This document shows, one piece after another, positions 15,503 through 23,392 of a DNA stretch of 46,456 bases (position 1 is its first letter; the number at the start of each line of letters is the position of its first letter). Under the pieces are notes generated by a model, which did not search any database, was not told the origin of the DNA, and was given only the letters and a program-made list of their open reading frames with translations. The translations under genes and the position numbers were made by a program. The DNA is from an uncultured Gammaproteobacteria bacterium (GTDB lineage: Bacteria > Pseudomonadota > Gammaproteobacteria > Pseudomonadales > Pseudohongiellaceae): NCBI GenBank assembly GCA_913058135.1, contig CAJXPR010000017.1, positions 1 to 46,456 on the forward strand, read 5' to 3'.

Positions 15503-17581
15503 GTGAAGACAGATATGCAGGCTTTTTGCCAGGAACTCTCCAAAGAACTTGAGCCTTTCGGTGAAGAGCTGCGACAGGCGCTGGCGGACCTGCCCTCGCG
15601 CAAAGAATTCGCGAAGATTGATGCACACGTTCTCGGGCTGCAGGAAGTGCAGCAGCGCTTATCAACGCTGCGAGAAAAAGTGAGCAAGCAGAGTACGTTC
15701 CTGCTCATCTTTGGTCCGCTCAAAAGTGGCAAATCCACCCTGATGAATGCCCTGAGTGGCGCCTACGTGAGCGAAGTCTCCAGTCTGCCTGCGTACCCCG
15801 CATTGGTCTACGTTAAAAACGGCGAACAGCGCCGCTTCGAGGCAACCGACTACGAGGGGCACAGACGTGATTTCCCTGACAACGTTTCGATGGCCGAGGC
15901 TGTGCAGAGAGATCACGCACACCTGGCCGATGCCATCGTGGCCGCTGAAAACAACGGCGATACATTTGACCCGCAAAAACATTATCCACAGGCCATACGG
16001 CGAATGGATATTGAAGTACCCGCCGCGAGCCTTGCCGAGTCCGGATCTGTTCTGGTTGACACGCCCGGGCTATACAGCCGCATGAGATTCGGTTACGACC
16101 AGATGACCCGGGACTTCCGCGATACGGCAACCTGCGCCATTTTTGTGGTCAAGACTGACAATCTGTTTTTTGAAAAAGTATTTGAGGAGTTTGAGGAGCT
16201 GCTGAACTGCTTCAGCCGTATATTTCTGGTGGCCAACATCGACTCGTCGAAACAGGACCTGAGTCCGGATGGCACACTCAAGCCCAGCCTGGAAAGCCTT
16301 GATCCTGACAAAATCATCGATTCTTTCCGCTCGCTGTCCATGAGTGCGACCCTGAGCAGTGCCATCGAGAACGGGCAACTGAAGATTTATCCGATCGATT
16401 TGCAGAAAGCGGCAACCCGGATGCTGAGCAAGCGTGCTGATGCCGCGTCGGAAACTGTCGACGACGAAGTTTCTGTGAGCGGACATCGCGACGATGGCTT
16501 CGATGCGTTCGTCGACGATCTGACTGGTTATCTCAACAGCAGCGACTACTTCCAGGATTTTAAGCGGGACAGCGTGCGTCTGGCGCGCGATTTGTCAGAG
16601 GAGGCTGGCCAGCTGGTGGCCGGCGATGACGTGGCAGAGCTGCGTCAGGACACCCGGGAGGAGCTGGAACGTGAACGCACGCGACTGGCGGCGCTTCAGA
16701 AACTGGAGCAGCAGAACTGGGAGCATGCCTTTAATAAGCTCCACGCCAACAGAGGCCGGTTGCTCGAAGAGCTGAATGAGGACAACGCAGAGCAACTGGA
16801 AAAATCCTGTCAGGAGCAGCTCTCGGCCTGGATGGACAGCGATGAAAGCTGGAATGAACTGTTGGCGCGTCTCAACCCGGAGATCGAGCAGGAGAGCCTA
16901 CGTCAATCCGGGCTGCTGCTGGAGCACCTGAGGGAACAGTTAAAAGACGAGCATGCCGGCGCGGAGTTTTCCGAGGCACAGCTGACCGCATTCCGCGACG
17001 CCGGATTACAGGTAGACAAGATACTGGACGGTTGTCTGCAGGACCTCGGCAAAGGCACCCATGCCGTCACTCCGCAACTTGAAGTGGCCACCGAGGACAT
17101 TCCCGTCAAGCGCACGATGGGCGATTATTTAAAGTTCCGCGGTCGCAGTCGTGTATGGCAGCGCGTCTTCGGCGACGACGGCAATCGCAACGTACCGTCG
17201 GATGTCAAAAAAGCACGTCTGGGCAACGACAGTGTGGAGCAATTGCACGCCATTGCGCGCGACGCCGTGAGCCGACAGATGCCGGAGTTGCTGCAACGCT
17301 ACGCTGATGAATTGGCGGATGCGCACGTGAGCAGATGTGTTGCGGCGATCAGGCAAAAAATCTCCGAGCTCAGGTCTGCGACCGAGAAGTCGATCACACC
17401 ACTGGAGTCGACCATGCAGTCATGTGTGCGTGCGCAGGAAGTTTTCGATCGTATCAAGGCCAGCAGTGCGCGCTTCAGTCAGGAGCTCAGTGAGCTTCAG
17501 AGCCAGGTGGAGCTTGACCATGAAGCGACCAGTGAAGTTGAGGTCGAGCCCCGAGTCCGGGAAGCGGTCGCGGAGGGGTGA
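15503..17581 (+). CDS. Dynamin-like large GTPase
   Basis: This 692-residue protein starts with GTG. The GTPase domain has P-loop GPLKSGKST (71-79), switch II DTPGL (186-190) and a probable G4 VANIDSSKQD (about 243-252). Long amphipathic helices fill residues about 370-500, and the C-terminal 100 residues are again helical, as in the neck and trunk of dynamin-like proteins. The region where dynamins usually carry the G2 Thr (P-x-T) reads SSLPAYPALVYV and lacks an obvious Thr, so hydrolysis may be atypical. There is no clear transmembrane paddle. Bacterial dynamins remodel membranes and some act in phage or stress defence; many occur in pairs, but this one is alone. It is convergent with the HipB/HipA remnant. 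Confidence 0.78.
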   Translation: MKTDMQAFCQELSKELEPFGEELRQALADLPSRKEFAKIDAHVLGLQEVQQRLSTLREKVSKQSTFLLIFGPLKSGKSTLMNALSGAYVSEVSSLPAYPALVYVKNGEQRRFEATDYEGHRRDFPDNVSMAEAVQRDHAHLADAIVAAENNGDTFDPQKHYPQAIRRMDIEVPAASLAESGSVLVDTPGLYSRMRFGYDQMTRDFRDTATCAIFVVKTDNLFFEKVFEEFEELLNCFSRIFLVANIDSSKQDLSPDGTLKPSLESLDPDKIIDSFRSLSMSATLSSAIENGQLKIYPIDLQKAATRMLSKRADAASETVDDEVSVSGHRDDGFDAFVDDLTGYLNSSDYFQDFKRDSVRLARDLSEEAGQLVAGDDVAELRQDTREELERERTRLAALQKLEQQNWEHAFNKLHANRGRLLEELNEDNAEQLEKSCQEQLSAWMDSDESWNELLARLNPEIEQESLRQSGLLLEHLREQLKDEHAGAEFSEAQLTAFRDAGLQVDKILDGCLQDLGKGTHAVTPQLEVATEDIPVKRTMGDYLKFRGRSRVWQRVFGDDGNRNVPSDVKKARLGNDSVEQLHAIARDAVSRQMPELLQRYADELADAHVSRCVAAIRQKISELRSATEKSITPLESTMQSCVRAQEVFDRIKASSARFSQELSELQSQVELDHEATSEVEVEPRVREAVAEG

Positions 17582-17587
17582 ATGGCC

Positions 17588-17623
17588 GCGTCCTGCCGGG
17601 CTCAATGTAGTCCGGCAGGACGC
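17588..17623. terminator. 12-bp stem-loop between convergent genes
   Basis: A perfect 12-bp inverted repeat (GCGTCCTGCCGG, 12-nt loop, CCGGCAGGACGC) begins seven bases after the dynamin-like stop and ends 12 bases before the stop of the facing small gene. There is no T tract on either side. It is a very stable hairpin that may end transcription with factor help, or protect both mRNA 3' ends. Confidence 0.55.
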
Positions 17624-17635
17624 CAGGCTGCACGG

Positions 17636-17890
17636 CTACTTTACCTGAAAGTCGTCCTGCAAGGTTTGCCAGTGAATCCTGAGTGATCGCTTGTGCGCCG
17701 GGTTCATAGGCAAACTATCCAACGCCTGTAGCCATTGCGTTCTGGCCTTATCCATTACGTCGACCAGGTGTGGTTTTATCGCTCGCCATGGATTCCGGCC
17801 GCCCTGAAACCCGGCCAAATAGCCGACCAACTGTCCATGCAAGGTCAGTTTCAGCACACGGACCTGTTCAACCTGCGCCGTCTGCGTCAT
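17636..17890 (-). pseudogene. Mini-HipA: N- and C-terminal ends of a HipA kinase with the core missing
   Basis: This 84-residue frame is coupled (ATGA overlap) to a HipB-type regulator, the usual place of hipA. Residues 11-32 (VLKLTLHGQLVGYLAGFQGG) look like the N-terminal beta segment of HipA. From about residue 34 onward the sequence (DVMDKARTQWLQALDSLPM, then HKRSLRIHWQTL) looks like the extreme C-terminus of HipA-family kinases. The roughly 300-residue Ser/Thr kinase core with ATP loop and catalytic Asp is absent, and the reading frame stays open across the junction. I infer an in-frame internal deletion. It could instead be an unrelated small partner protein. It cannot be a kinase. Confidence 0.5.
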
Positions 17891-18192
17891 TCATCATTCC
17901 CGAGCATACCCTGCCACGGATCGTCTGCCAGAACCTTGGGGCCTGACGAGGCTGACGTCTTGTTTAATCCCTCCAATACGGCCTGGACCGCTAGCAGCTT
18001 GTCCTGCGGCACAAGTACCAGTTCGCTATTCAGCCCTTTAGCGACCAGCTCCAGAGTATCCAGCCTAGGGTTCCCCTTGGACTCCAATTGCTGATATTGC
18101 TGCCGGGATATGCCTGCCCGCAGCAACATGTCGGCCTGCTTCAGTCCAAGTTGTTTCCTGCGGGCTTTAAGTTGCGCCAGTACTTTGCTCAC
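17887..18192 (-). CDS. HipB-like XRE-family regulator
   Basis: This protein of about 101 residues has a lambda-repressor-type helix-turn-helix, LGLKQADMLLRAGISRQQYQQLESKGNPRLDTLELVAKGL, in the style of HipB/antitoxin regulators. I start it at GTG (18190-18192), which has AGGA about seven bases upstream. The upstream in-frame ATG at 18229-18231 falls inside the -10 of the best promoter and would not be transcribed from it. The short tail after the domain (NKTSASSGPKVLADDPWQGMLG) resembles a partner-binding extension. It is coupled to the kinase-less HipA remnant. Its promoter is covered by three 19-base repeats, so autorepression is very likely. Confidence 0.8.
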   Translation of the reverse strand: MSKVLAQLKARRKQLGLKQADMLLRAGISRQQYQQLESKGNPRLDTLELVAKGLNSELVLVPQDKLLAVQAVLEGLNKTSASSGPKVLADDPWQGMLGNDE

Positions 18193-18224
18193 AAAGCGTC
18201 CTATATGTTGCTTTTTTGATATTT

Positions 18225-18322
18225 GCAACATATTAGTTTCTTACACTGACAATAGCAACAGCTATGTTTCTTTTATGTGGCTTATAATCACGACTCACGA
18301 AAAGCAACATATCGGTTTCTTT
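18225..18322 (-). promoter_or_regulatory. hipB-like promoter overlapped by three 19-base operator repeats
   Basis: On the minus strand TTGCTA (18253-18258) and TAATAT (18230-18235) are separated by exactly 17 bases, a good sigma-70 promoter giving a start near 18223 and a leader of about 30 bases. Three direct repeats of the plus-strand form GCAACATATnnGTTTCTTw lie at 18225-18243, 18255-18273 (divergent middle, GCTAT) and 18304-18322. Repeats 1 and 2 cover the -10 and -35. A fourth partial copy, inverted (ATATGTTGC, 18203-18211), forms a 9-bp dyad with repeat 1. Confidence 0.65.
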
Positions 18323-18355
18323 CAGAATTCAGGTCTGGCGCGGAAATGGCAAATT

Positions 18356-19273
18356 TCATCGGCCCGCAAGCCAGTCACCGTTGTCATCGACAAACCCTTT
18401 GGCTCGTGCAGTTTGTATGGTCTGATTGTAGTTTGCGGTGTCGCCCTCTGCGCCGTACACCTCAGACAGGATTCTCCAGTTTTCGGGACGATCAAACTGC
18501 TCTACCAATCTCTCGGCAACAAGCACCGCGCTCTGACGATCGGACATGCTCAGAGGAATCGAATCGATATCTCCGTACAGTCGTTCGTACTGCTCGCTGC
18601 TACCATCGTATTGCGGAAAAAGGCCGGTATCGAAATGTATTAGCAGTGCTTCACCGGCCGCGTCATAGTTTTCAAGCTGCCGGAACGCTCTCATTAAATG
18701 CCCGGTCACGATCCAGTTGTAGCCGCCACCTACGTCAAAGTACTGGTCATTGTACGCCAGGAACCCCTGCCAGTCCTCGGCCGCCATCGCTATTCGTGCC
18801 AGCATCTGCAGCACGGCCAACCTGTTGGTGTGCTCCAGGCCGGGTAGTTGCAGCACCTGCTCGTAGAAGTACCTGGCATCCTCATATTGTCTATTGCGGA
18901 GAAAGTGTGTGGCATAGTCAGTGAGAAGTGCCCGCTTCTCCTCATGGGACATGTTGTCATAATGTGCGACTAACGCATCCAGTTCGTTCAGTGCAGTGTC
19001 TGTTTGATCGTTTCCCGGGCGACTGCGAATTTCTGTGAGCGCCCGTTCAAGCTGGCTTTGATTTGTCTGGCTGACATTAGGCACCGCGTTGTTTTGCCCA
19101 TCTGTCGTGGCGGGCTCAGCGGTGTCAAGTTCATTGCTTTGCAACGCTTCAGTGTCAGTGGGCTGGGCGCCGGCGATATCGTTGCTCGTGGAGCCCGGGT
19201 CACGGAAGAAGACCAAGCTCGCGATAACAGCGATTGTTGTGACTCCGAGAATGGCCAGATGCTTATTATTCAT
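18356..19273 (-). CDS. Membrane-anchored TPR-like periplasmic protein
   Basis: This 305-residue protein has an N-terminal signal or anchor helix (HLAILGVTTIAVIASLVFF) and a low-complexity Thr/Glu/Gln-rich linker (about 25-70). The rest is helical repeats resembling TPRs: LLTDYATHFLRNRQYEDARYFYEQVLQL, LAVLQMLARIAMAAEDWQGFLAYND, then GHLMRAFRQLENYDAAGEALLIHFD and NWRILSEVYGAEGDTANYNQTIQTA. No enzymatic motif is visible. TPR proteins of this layout scaffold protein complexes, and the partner is unknown. The ATG at 19271-19273 is preceded by AAGGG. Genes on both sides point the same way but the spacing gives no clear operon. Confidence 0.65.
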   Translation of the reverse strand: MNNKHLAILGVTTIAVIASLVFFRDPGSTSNDIAGAQPTDTEALQSNELDTAEPATTDGQNNAVPNVSQTNQSQLERALTEIRSRPGNDQTDTALNELDALVAHYDNMSHEEKRALLTDYATHFLRNRQYEDARYFYEQVLQLPGLEHTNRLAVLQMLARIAMAAEDWQGFLAYNDQYFDVGGGYNWIVTGHLMRAFRQLENYDAAGEALLIHFDTGLFPQYDGSSEQYERLYGDIDSIPLSMSDRQSAVLVAERLVEQFDRPENWRILSEVYGAEGDTANYNQTIQTARAKGFVDDNGDWLAGR

Positions 19274-19307
19274 TGTCGACCCTTCAGCGTATACGTTTGG
19301 ATTTACC

Positions 19308-19457
19308 CTAATCCATCAACTTCTTCAGGATACCGACGAGAACTTTGTCGTTCTCCGCTTTCCTGAACATAAACTGAGTCCAGTATCCTCCGATCAGCAG
19401 CACCATCCCAACCAGAATACCCGGCACCAAAACCAGATTGACACTGCCAGCGCTCAA
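19308..19457 (-). CDS. Possible small single-pass membrane protein
   Basis: This short frame of about 49 residues starts at TTG directly after the stop of the lipoprotein gene; a GTG at 19493 would overlap that gene by 35 bases. It contains one convincing transmembrane helix (VNLVLVPGILVGMVLLIGGYW) followed by a basic cytosolic tail FRKAENDKVLVGILKKLMD. The hydrophobic helix with positive tail and the tight position after the lipoprotein gene favour a real coupled small protein. There is no good ribosome site and no family is recognised. Confidence 0.4.
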   Translation of the reverse strand: MSAGSVNLVLVPGILVGMVLLIGGYWTQFMFRKAENDKVLVGILKKLMD

Positions 19458-19458
19458 A

Positions 19459-19953
19459 TTAGTAACCGTAAAACTCCGCGAACGGCTGACCACAAAGCTC
19501 CGAAAGTACTGAAATCACGCTCATGTCCTGCCCAAGGTAGAGGGCAATAATGCGGTCACACTGATAAAAATGCGGTGGCGCGACCCAGTCGGCCAGCCCC
19601 ATGCCAGCATCTGCAGGGATCCGATCTGCGTTTGCTTTGGCGGCGGCAGTATCTGCATACAAGTGGATATGCAACCATTCGGGGCCGACACGATAGCCAA
19701 GCCCCGGCGCATCGCTCAACCACGCTACGCGGCTTTTTTCAGGTAAGGTGAGCTCAATATTACGTTGCTGTAAATCTGCAAGAAACTGCTGGACGAGCGG
19801 ATCACCTTCTCGCGCTTCTGATGAGTTGCCCGTGGGCTGAACAGCAGGCCCTGGAGGCGAAGATGGGCCTGATTGGGAGTTTAGCCCTGCCTGGCTGGCA
19901 CACGCAGACAAAAGAAACAGCCATACGTTCAGAACTGACGGGGGGCGAAGCAT
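19459..19953 (-). CDS. Small lipoprotein of unknown function
   Basis: This 164-residue protein starts MLRPPSVLNVWLFLLSAC, a lipoprotein signal with lipobox LSAC (Cys18). A Ser/Pro/Gly-rich linker follows, then a compact domain from about residue 55. That domain contains WLSDAPGLGYRVGPEWLHIHLYAD and two Cys (YQCDRIIALYLG and LSELCGQPF) that could form a disulfide. The start is set by AAGGAG six bases upstream of the ATG at 19951-19953; an ATG six bases earlier overlaps that site. WLHIHLYADTAAA followed by ADRIPADAG recalls small periplasmic proteins of unknown function. No enzymatic signature is visible. Confidence 0.6.
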   Translation of the reverse strand: MLRPPSVLNVWLFLLSACASQAGLNSQSGPSSPPGPAVQPTGNSSEAREGDPLVQQFLADLQQRNIELTLPEKSRVAWLSDAPGLGYRVGPEWLHIHLYADTAAAKANADRIPADAGMGLADWVAPPHFYQCDRIIALYLGQDMSVISVLSELCGQPFAEFYGY

Positions 19954-20101
19954 AAGCATCTCCTTTGTCGATCGCGTGGCTATTCTGGTATGTCGAAAGC
20001 GCCAGGCCAAGATATTTTTTATCTGGCGCTAAGCATCTTATCGGTCATCACGGTCGGCGTAAAAACACAGTTTCTGACATTAATAATTCCATCGTTTGAC
20101 G

Positions 20102-20524
20102 TTACTTGCCTGCAAACTTATCAAAAACCTCTTGTCCGGTCAGGTTCTTTGTTTGATTGGCAAATGCATAATAAGGCGGCTTATGGTCGATGAAAATTTG
20201 CTCAACAAAATTCCATTCATCGTTCCTGTCAAAGAGCCCGACCGGGATCGCATAATGGTCGCCTCCTTTTAAACGATAGAACAAATGTGTACCGCACTGT
20301 CGGCAAAAGCCGCGCTCTGCCCACTCCGACGAGTCGAAAACAGATATATTGTCGGCGCCTTCAAACTCCGTGTCATTTTCGCACTCTACCGCCAAAAGCG
20401 GCCCGCCACCCCATTTTTGACACATGGCGCAATGACAGGCGTCAAAGTTCATACTCCTGGGCGTCGCGGTGACGCGGACAGCGCCACAAAGACAATTGCC
20501 ATGGAGTTTGGAATCAGATGTCAT
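20102..20524 (-). CDS. GFA-family (CENP-V/GFA) zinc protein
   Basis: This 140-residue protein has the cysteine pattern of the glutathione-dependent formaldehyde-activating (GFA/Mss4-like) fold: GNCLCGAV, then ACHCAMCQKWGG, then FCRQCGTHLFYR. These Cys bind one structural and one catalytic zinc in characterised members. The family includes S-(hydroxymethyl)glutathione synthase, but most relatives are of unknown specificity. Here it is a single free-standing gene with no formaldehyde or glutathione genes around it. GGAG seven bases upstream supports the ATG at 20522-20524. Confidence 0.88.
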   Translation of the reverse strand: MTSDSKLHGNCLCGAVRVTATPRSMNFDACHCAMCQKWGGGPLLAVECENDTEFEGADNISVFDSSEWAERGFCRQCGTHLFYRLKGGDHYAIPVGLFDRNDEWNFVEQIFIDHKPPYYAFANQTKNLTGQEVFDKFAGK

Positions 20525-20556
20525 GACTTTTCTCCCTGGTTTACGCCTGCCCGATG

Positions 20557-20913
20557 CTACTCCTGGACAAGTTTGAAGTCAGGAAACTCGTTCCCGAACT
20601 GAGTGAAGGTCCCCGTCATCTCGTTCCCGCTTACCTCCGCCTGATAGTGGATATCGAACTGGCTATTGGTAAACACAACGGCGTTGTCATTCACGTTGAT
20701 ATCCACGGGAATAACTGCACCGCCCTGGTCTACGCTTACTATACTCGCACTGTATGCGTCGGCAGTTTGCTCTATCTGAAAGATGAGACGCAGAGAGGCA
20801 TTGCCATTACTGAGCGTGCCGTGCCAGGAACCTGCAAGGTCATCGGTTTGGGCAACGGCAAGGGTGGCCATCGTGAGCACGGTGGCGATAATTACTGGAA
20901 TTAGTCTAAGCAT
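20557..20913 (-). CDS. Exported small beta-domain protein (hydrolase N-domain without hydrolase)
   Basis: This 118-residue protein has a signal peptide (LIPVIIATVLTMATLAVAQ). Its mature part reads LAGSWHGTLSNGNASLRLIFQIEQTADAYSASIVSVDQGG and ends GNEMTGTFTQFGNEFPDFKLVQE. This is the pattern of the N-terminal beta-barrel module often fused in front of secreted alpha/beta hydrolases, which opens LxGxWxGxL and contains a SxDQGA-type segment. Here the hydrolase part is missing and the protein stops after the module. It may be a free-standing domain protein or the remnant of a larger gene. A good ribosome site (GGAG) precedes the ATG. It lies downstream of an alpha/beta hydrolase gene on the same strand, which may be its partner (inference). 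Confidence 0.6.
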   Translation of the reverse strand: MLRLIPVIIATVLTMATLAVAQTDDLAGSWHGTLSNGNASLRLIFQIEQTADAYSASIVSVDQGGAVIPVDINVNDNAVVFTNSQFDIHYQAEVSGNEMTGTFTQFGNEFPDFKLVQE

Positions 20914-21015
20914 TACTCTATCTCCCTGTTTTTCCGTTCGTTACTTATTTGACCCACGCACTATTCTCGATTTAAAAAATGCCACACTCAGCTGGCAAGT
21001 CAATAACCCATCAGT

Positions 21016-21858
21016 CTAATTCGAGCGAAGCGTCCACCTTTCGTCCTGACACAGCACGCATTCGTCGCCCTCGAACACGCGGGCGGCTTCGTCATCGCCG
21101 CGCAGCTGCATTCTTAACCAGGCGGTCATCACCCCACGATAGCTGCCGCCGGTCTGCATGGGAGCCAGGTGAGTGGCGCCGCGCAGAGTGAGCCAGGTGA
21201 CCGGGACGTCGGTGTTGTCATAGATCGGTTGCTGGTGGGTGTCGGGCGGTGCGGTGACGTCGTCAGCGCCGGAGAGCAGCAGCATCGGGCCATGCAGGCC
21301 GCGCACGGCGGTGGGATTAAAGCGTATACCCTGAATGTAGGGTTGCAGAGCAACGACGGTGGTAATGCGCATATCACGCGCGAGCATGATGGCGCCACCG
21401 CCACCCTGAGAGTGGCCGGCTGTGGCGATGCGGGCCGGGTCGAGCCGACCCTGAAAGGGCCCGGGTTCGCTGTTCAGGTTGAGGACATAATCAAGGCAGC
21501 GGGCCATCTCGCGACCAGTGCCGGGATTGGGACTCATGGCGGCGACCACCACAAAACCATGGCTGGCCCAGTGCTCAAGCAGTTGGCGATAGGCGGCGGG
21601 ACTGGTGCCAGTGCCATTGCCCCAGACAATGATGGGATGGCGACCGTAATCCATATTGATGGGATGGAATATGCGGCAGTGCGGACCGCCGCGGGAAGAG
21701 TCGACGCCAGCGTAAGGGCCGATGTCAAAATAGGATTGATGCAGAGCCTGGTTATCGAGACTGGGGCCGGGAGCAGCCACGCAGGCGTTGAGCATCAGGG
21801 TAACAAGCACTGTGAAAAGGCTGTGTTGTGCAACGCGAGCACACCGGCACTCAGGCAT
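21016..21858 (-). CDS. Alpha/beta hydrolase lipoprotein (dienelactone hydrolase/cutinase-like)
   Basis: This 280-residue hydrolase has a signal with lipobox near VLVTLMLNAC, so it is probably an outer-membrane or periplasmic lipoprotein. The nucleophile Ser lies in AGHSQGGGG, an oxyanion-hole candidate in VWGNGTG, the acid in LSGADDVTAPP, and the His in GATHLAPM. The layout resembles chlorophyllase-, dienelactone-hydrolase- and PET-hydrolase-like esterases. The substrate is not predictable. The ATG at 21856-21858 overlaps the last eight bases of the diguanylate cyclase gene, so the two are translationally coupled. Four extra Cys, two of them in the C-terminal CVLC motif, may form disulfides. 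Confidence 0.8.
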   Translation of the reverse strand: MPECRCARVAQHSLFTVLVTLMLNACVAAPGPSLDNQALHQSYFDIGPYAGVDSSRGGPHCRIFHPINMDYGRHPIIVWGNGTGTSPAAYRQLLEHWASHGFVVVAAMSPNPGTGREMARCLDYVLNLNSEPGPFQGRLDPARIATAGHSQGGGGAIMLARDMRITTVVALQPYIQGIRFNPTAVRGLHGPMLLLSGADDVTAPPDTHQQPIYDNTDVPVTWLTLRGATHLAPMQTGGSYRGVMTAWLRMQLRGDDEAARVFEGDECVLCQDERWTLRSN

Positions 21859-23365
21859 GACGATTCCGGCGCTGTTGTTTAACGACATACATGGCCTTGT
21901 CGGCGCTGGCCAGCAACTCATCGGCATCGGGCGCTTCGCTGCCCCGCCAGCTGATGACACCTACACTGGGGCCACCATACTCAAGGGTCATGGTGGGTAA
22001 TTCAAAGGTTCCGGTCAGCGCCGGTCCCAGCCGACCGGCGATGGCGGATTCGGCATTGTCGACCTGATCACCGTGGTTGACTGCGACCAGAATAAACTCA
22101 TCACCACCATAGCGCGCGGTCAGATCGCCGGTACGTGCCGTGCGATGCAGACGAACGGCAATTTCCTGTAGAAAATCGTCACCCACGTCGTGACCATAAG
22201 TGTCATTGATTACTTTGAAACCGTCCAGGTCGATAAAGGCCACATAGACCGTTTCGCCAGTGCGCGCGGCATGGCCCAACAGCCGCTTCATCTCCTCCAC
22301 CAGATAACGCCGATTGGGCAGTTCAGTTAACGGGTCATGACGGGCGTGCAGGGTGAGCATGGCATTGGCCGTTTCCAGTAACTCATGCTCGTGGTGACGT
22401 TCAGCGAACAGAGTAAGCGTCTGCCAGCAACTTTGCACCAAGGCCTGTTCGGAATCGCTGATGTTACCTTCGCCGCCGATCAGCAGCACACCACCAAGCA
22501 ATTCGTCGCCACTGGCGGCGGCCATCATGAACAGCAGACTTTTGTCTGACTGGCCGGTTGTTGCCAGCGCCTGCCGAACATCGTCATCCGCATAGTTGGC
22601 CTTGGTAAACAGGGGCTGGAAACCAATACTGGCACGGGCGTCGTCAAGCATGGTTTTGATCAGCACCTCATAATCATTCTGCTCCGCATGAAGAACATGC
22701 GGCACGCCCTGCTCTGCCACGAATGGTACTGCGTCCAGCCAAAAACTGCGCGTCGTAAAACTCTGGGCCACGCGGCTCAGCAACTGAGACAGCTCGGACG
22801 ACGACAGACACATGGCGCCTATCTCAGCAACAAACTGCATTTCGTTGGCCCGCGCCTCAGCCGCCAGGGCGCGGTCTGTCGCTTCCCGGGCCACCTTTTC
22901 CCGGGATGCCTGCTGCGAGATCAAACGGGAAAACAGATCCAGAACCTTGCTGACATCGGGGTTCACATCGACGGCATGTGTGCTGGCGCCGCAAAGAGTG
23001 CCATAGAGGTCACCGTCGTCGGTGTACACTGCGCTGCTAAGGTAGGTTCGCAGCCCCAGCGCAGCGGCTGCTTCCGAATCCCCCCACACTGATGGCACGT
23101 CCTGGGTGAGGAAACTTTTTTCCTGCAGCGCACGTTTGCACAGGGTATCACTCCAGGGCACGGCGAGCCCTTCGGGAATATTCAGATCACCGACATTACG
23201 GGCATACAGTATGCGCTGCACGCCTCCCGCCTCATCGATGGTGGTCAGATAGGTGCTTTCAAGATGCGTGATCTTTTCCAGCAACTCGAGCATGGGACGC
23301 GTCAGCTCTTCCAGATTTCTGGCCTGCGACACCGAGTGCGCGAGATCTTCCAGCGTGTCTTCCAT
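21851..23365 (-). CDS. GAF-domain diguanylate cyclase
   Basis: This 504-residue soluble signalling enzyme makes cyclic di-GMP. An N-terminal GAF-like sensor domain (about 1-160) and a second, less typical sensor region (about 170-320) precede a GGDEF domain. The domain has DPLTELPNRR, FIDLDGFKVINDTYGHDVGD, an intact GGDEF active site (420-424) and the inhibitory I-site RTGD (411-414) at the canonical distance, so it is predicted active and product-inhibited. There is no transmembrane helix. It is the middle gene of an operon: a TPR lipoprotein lies upstream with a 27-base gap, and a hydrolase lipoprotein overlaps downstream. The ATG has a close GGAGG. Confidence 0.92.
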   Translation of the reverse strand: MEDTLEDLAHSVSQARNLEELTRPMLELLEKITHLESTYLTTIDEAGGVQRILYARNVGDLNIPEGLAVPWSDTLCKRALQEKSFLTQDVPSVWGDSEAAAALGLRTYLSSAVYTDDGDLYGTLCGASTHAVDVNPDVSKVLDLFSRLISQQASREKVAREATDRALAAEARANEMQFVAEIGAMCLSSSELSQLLSRVAQSFTTRSFWLDAVPFVAEQGVPHVLHAEQNDYEVLIKTMLDDARASIGFQPLFTKANYADDDVRQALATTGQSDKSLLFMMAAASGDELLGGVLLIGGEGNISDSEQALVQSCWQTLTLFAERHHEHELLETANAMLTLHARHDPLTELPNRRYLVEEMKRLLGHAARTGETVYVAFIDLDGFKVINDTYGHDVGDDFLQEIAVRLHRTARTGDLTARYGGDEFILVAVNHGDQVDNAESAIAGRLGPALTGTFELPTMTLEYGGPSVGVISWRGSEAPDADELLASADKAMYVVKQQRRNRHA

Positions 23366-23392
23366 AACCTCCCCTGACTGCTTGGCTAATCC

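Noticed and set aside
18229-18231. ATG start of the HipB-like gene
   Set aside because: It overlaps the -10 of the best promoter. The GTG at 18190-18192 has a ribosome site and leaves a normal leader.
18225-18322. The three 19-base repeats as a CRISPR array
   Set aside because: There are too few copies, unequal spacing (30 and 49 bases), repeats shorter than usual, and no cas genes. They sit on a promoter of an XRE gene.
18277-18924. 215-codon plus-strand frame across the TPR-like gene
   Set aside because: It is antisense to a protein with signal peptide and helical repeats. Its own translation is low-complexity and Arg/Ser/Cys-rich.
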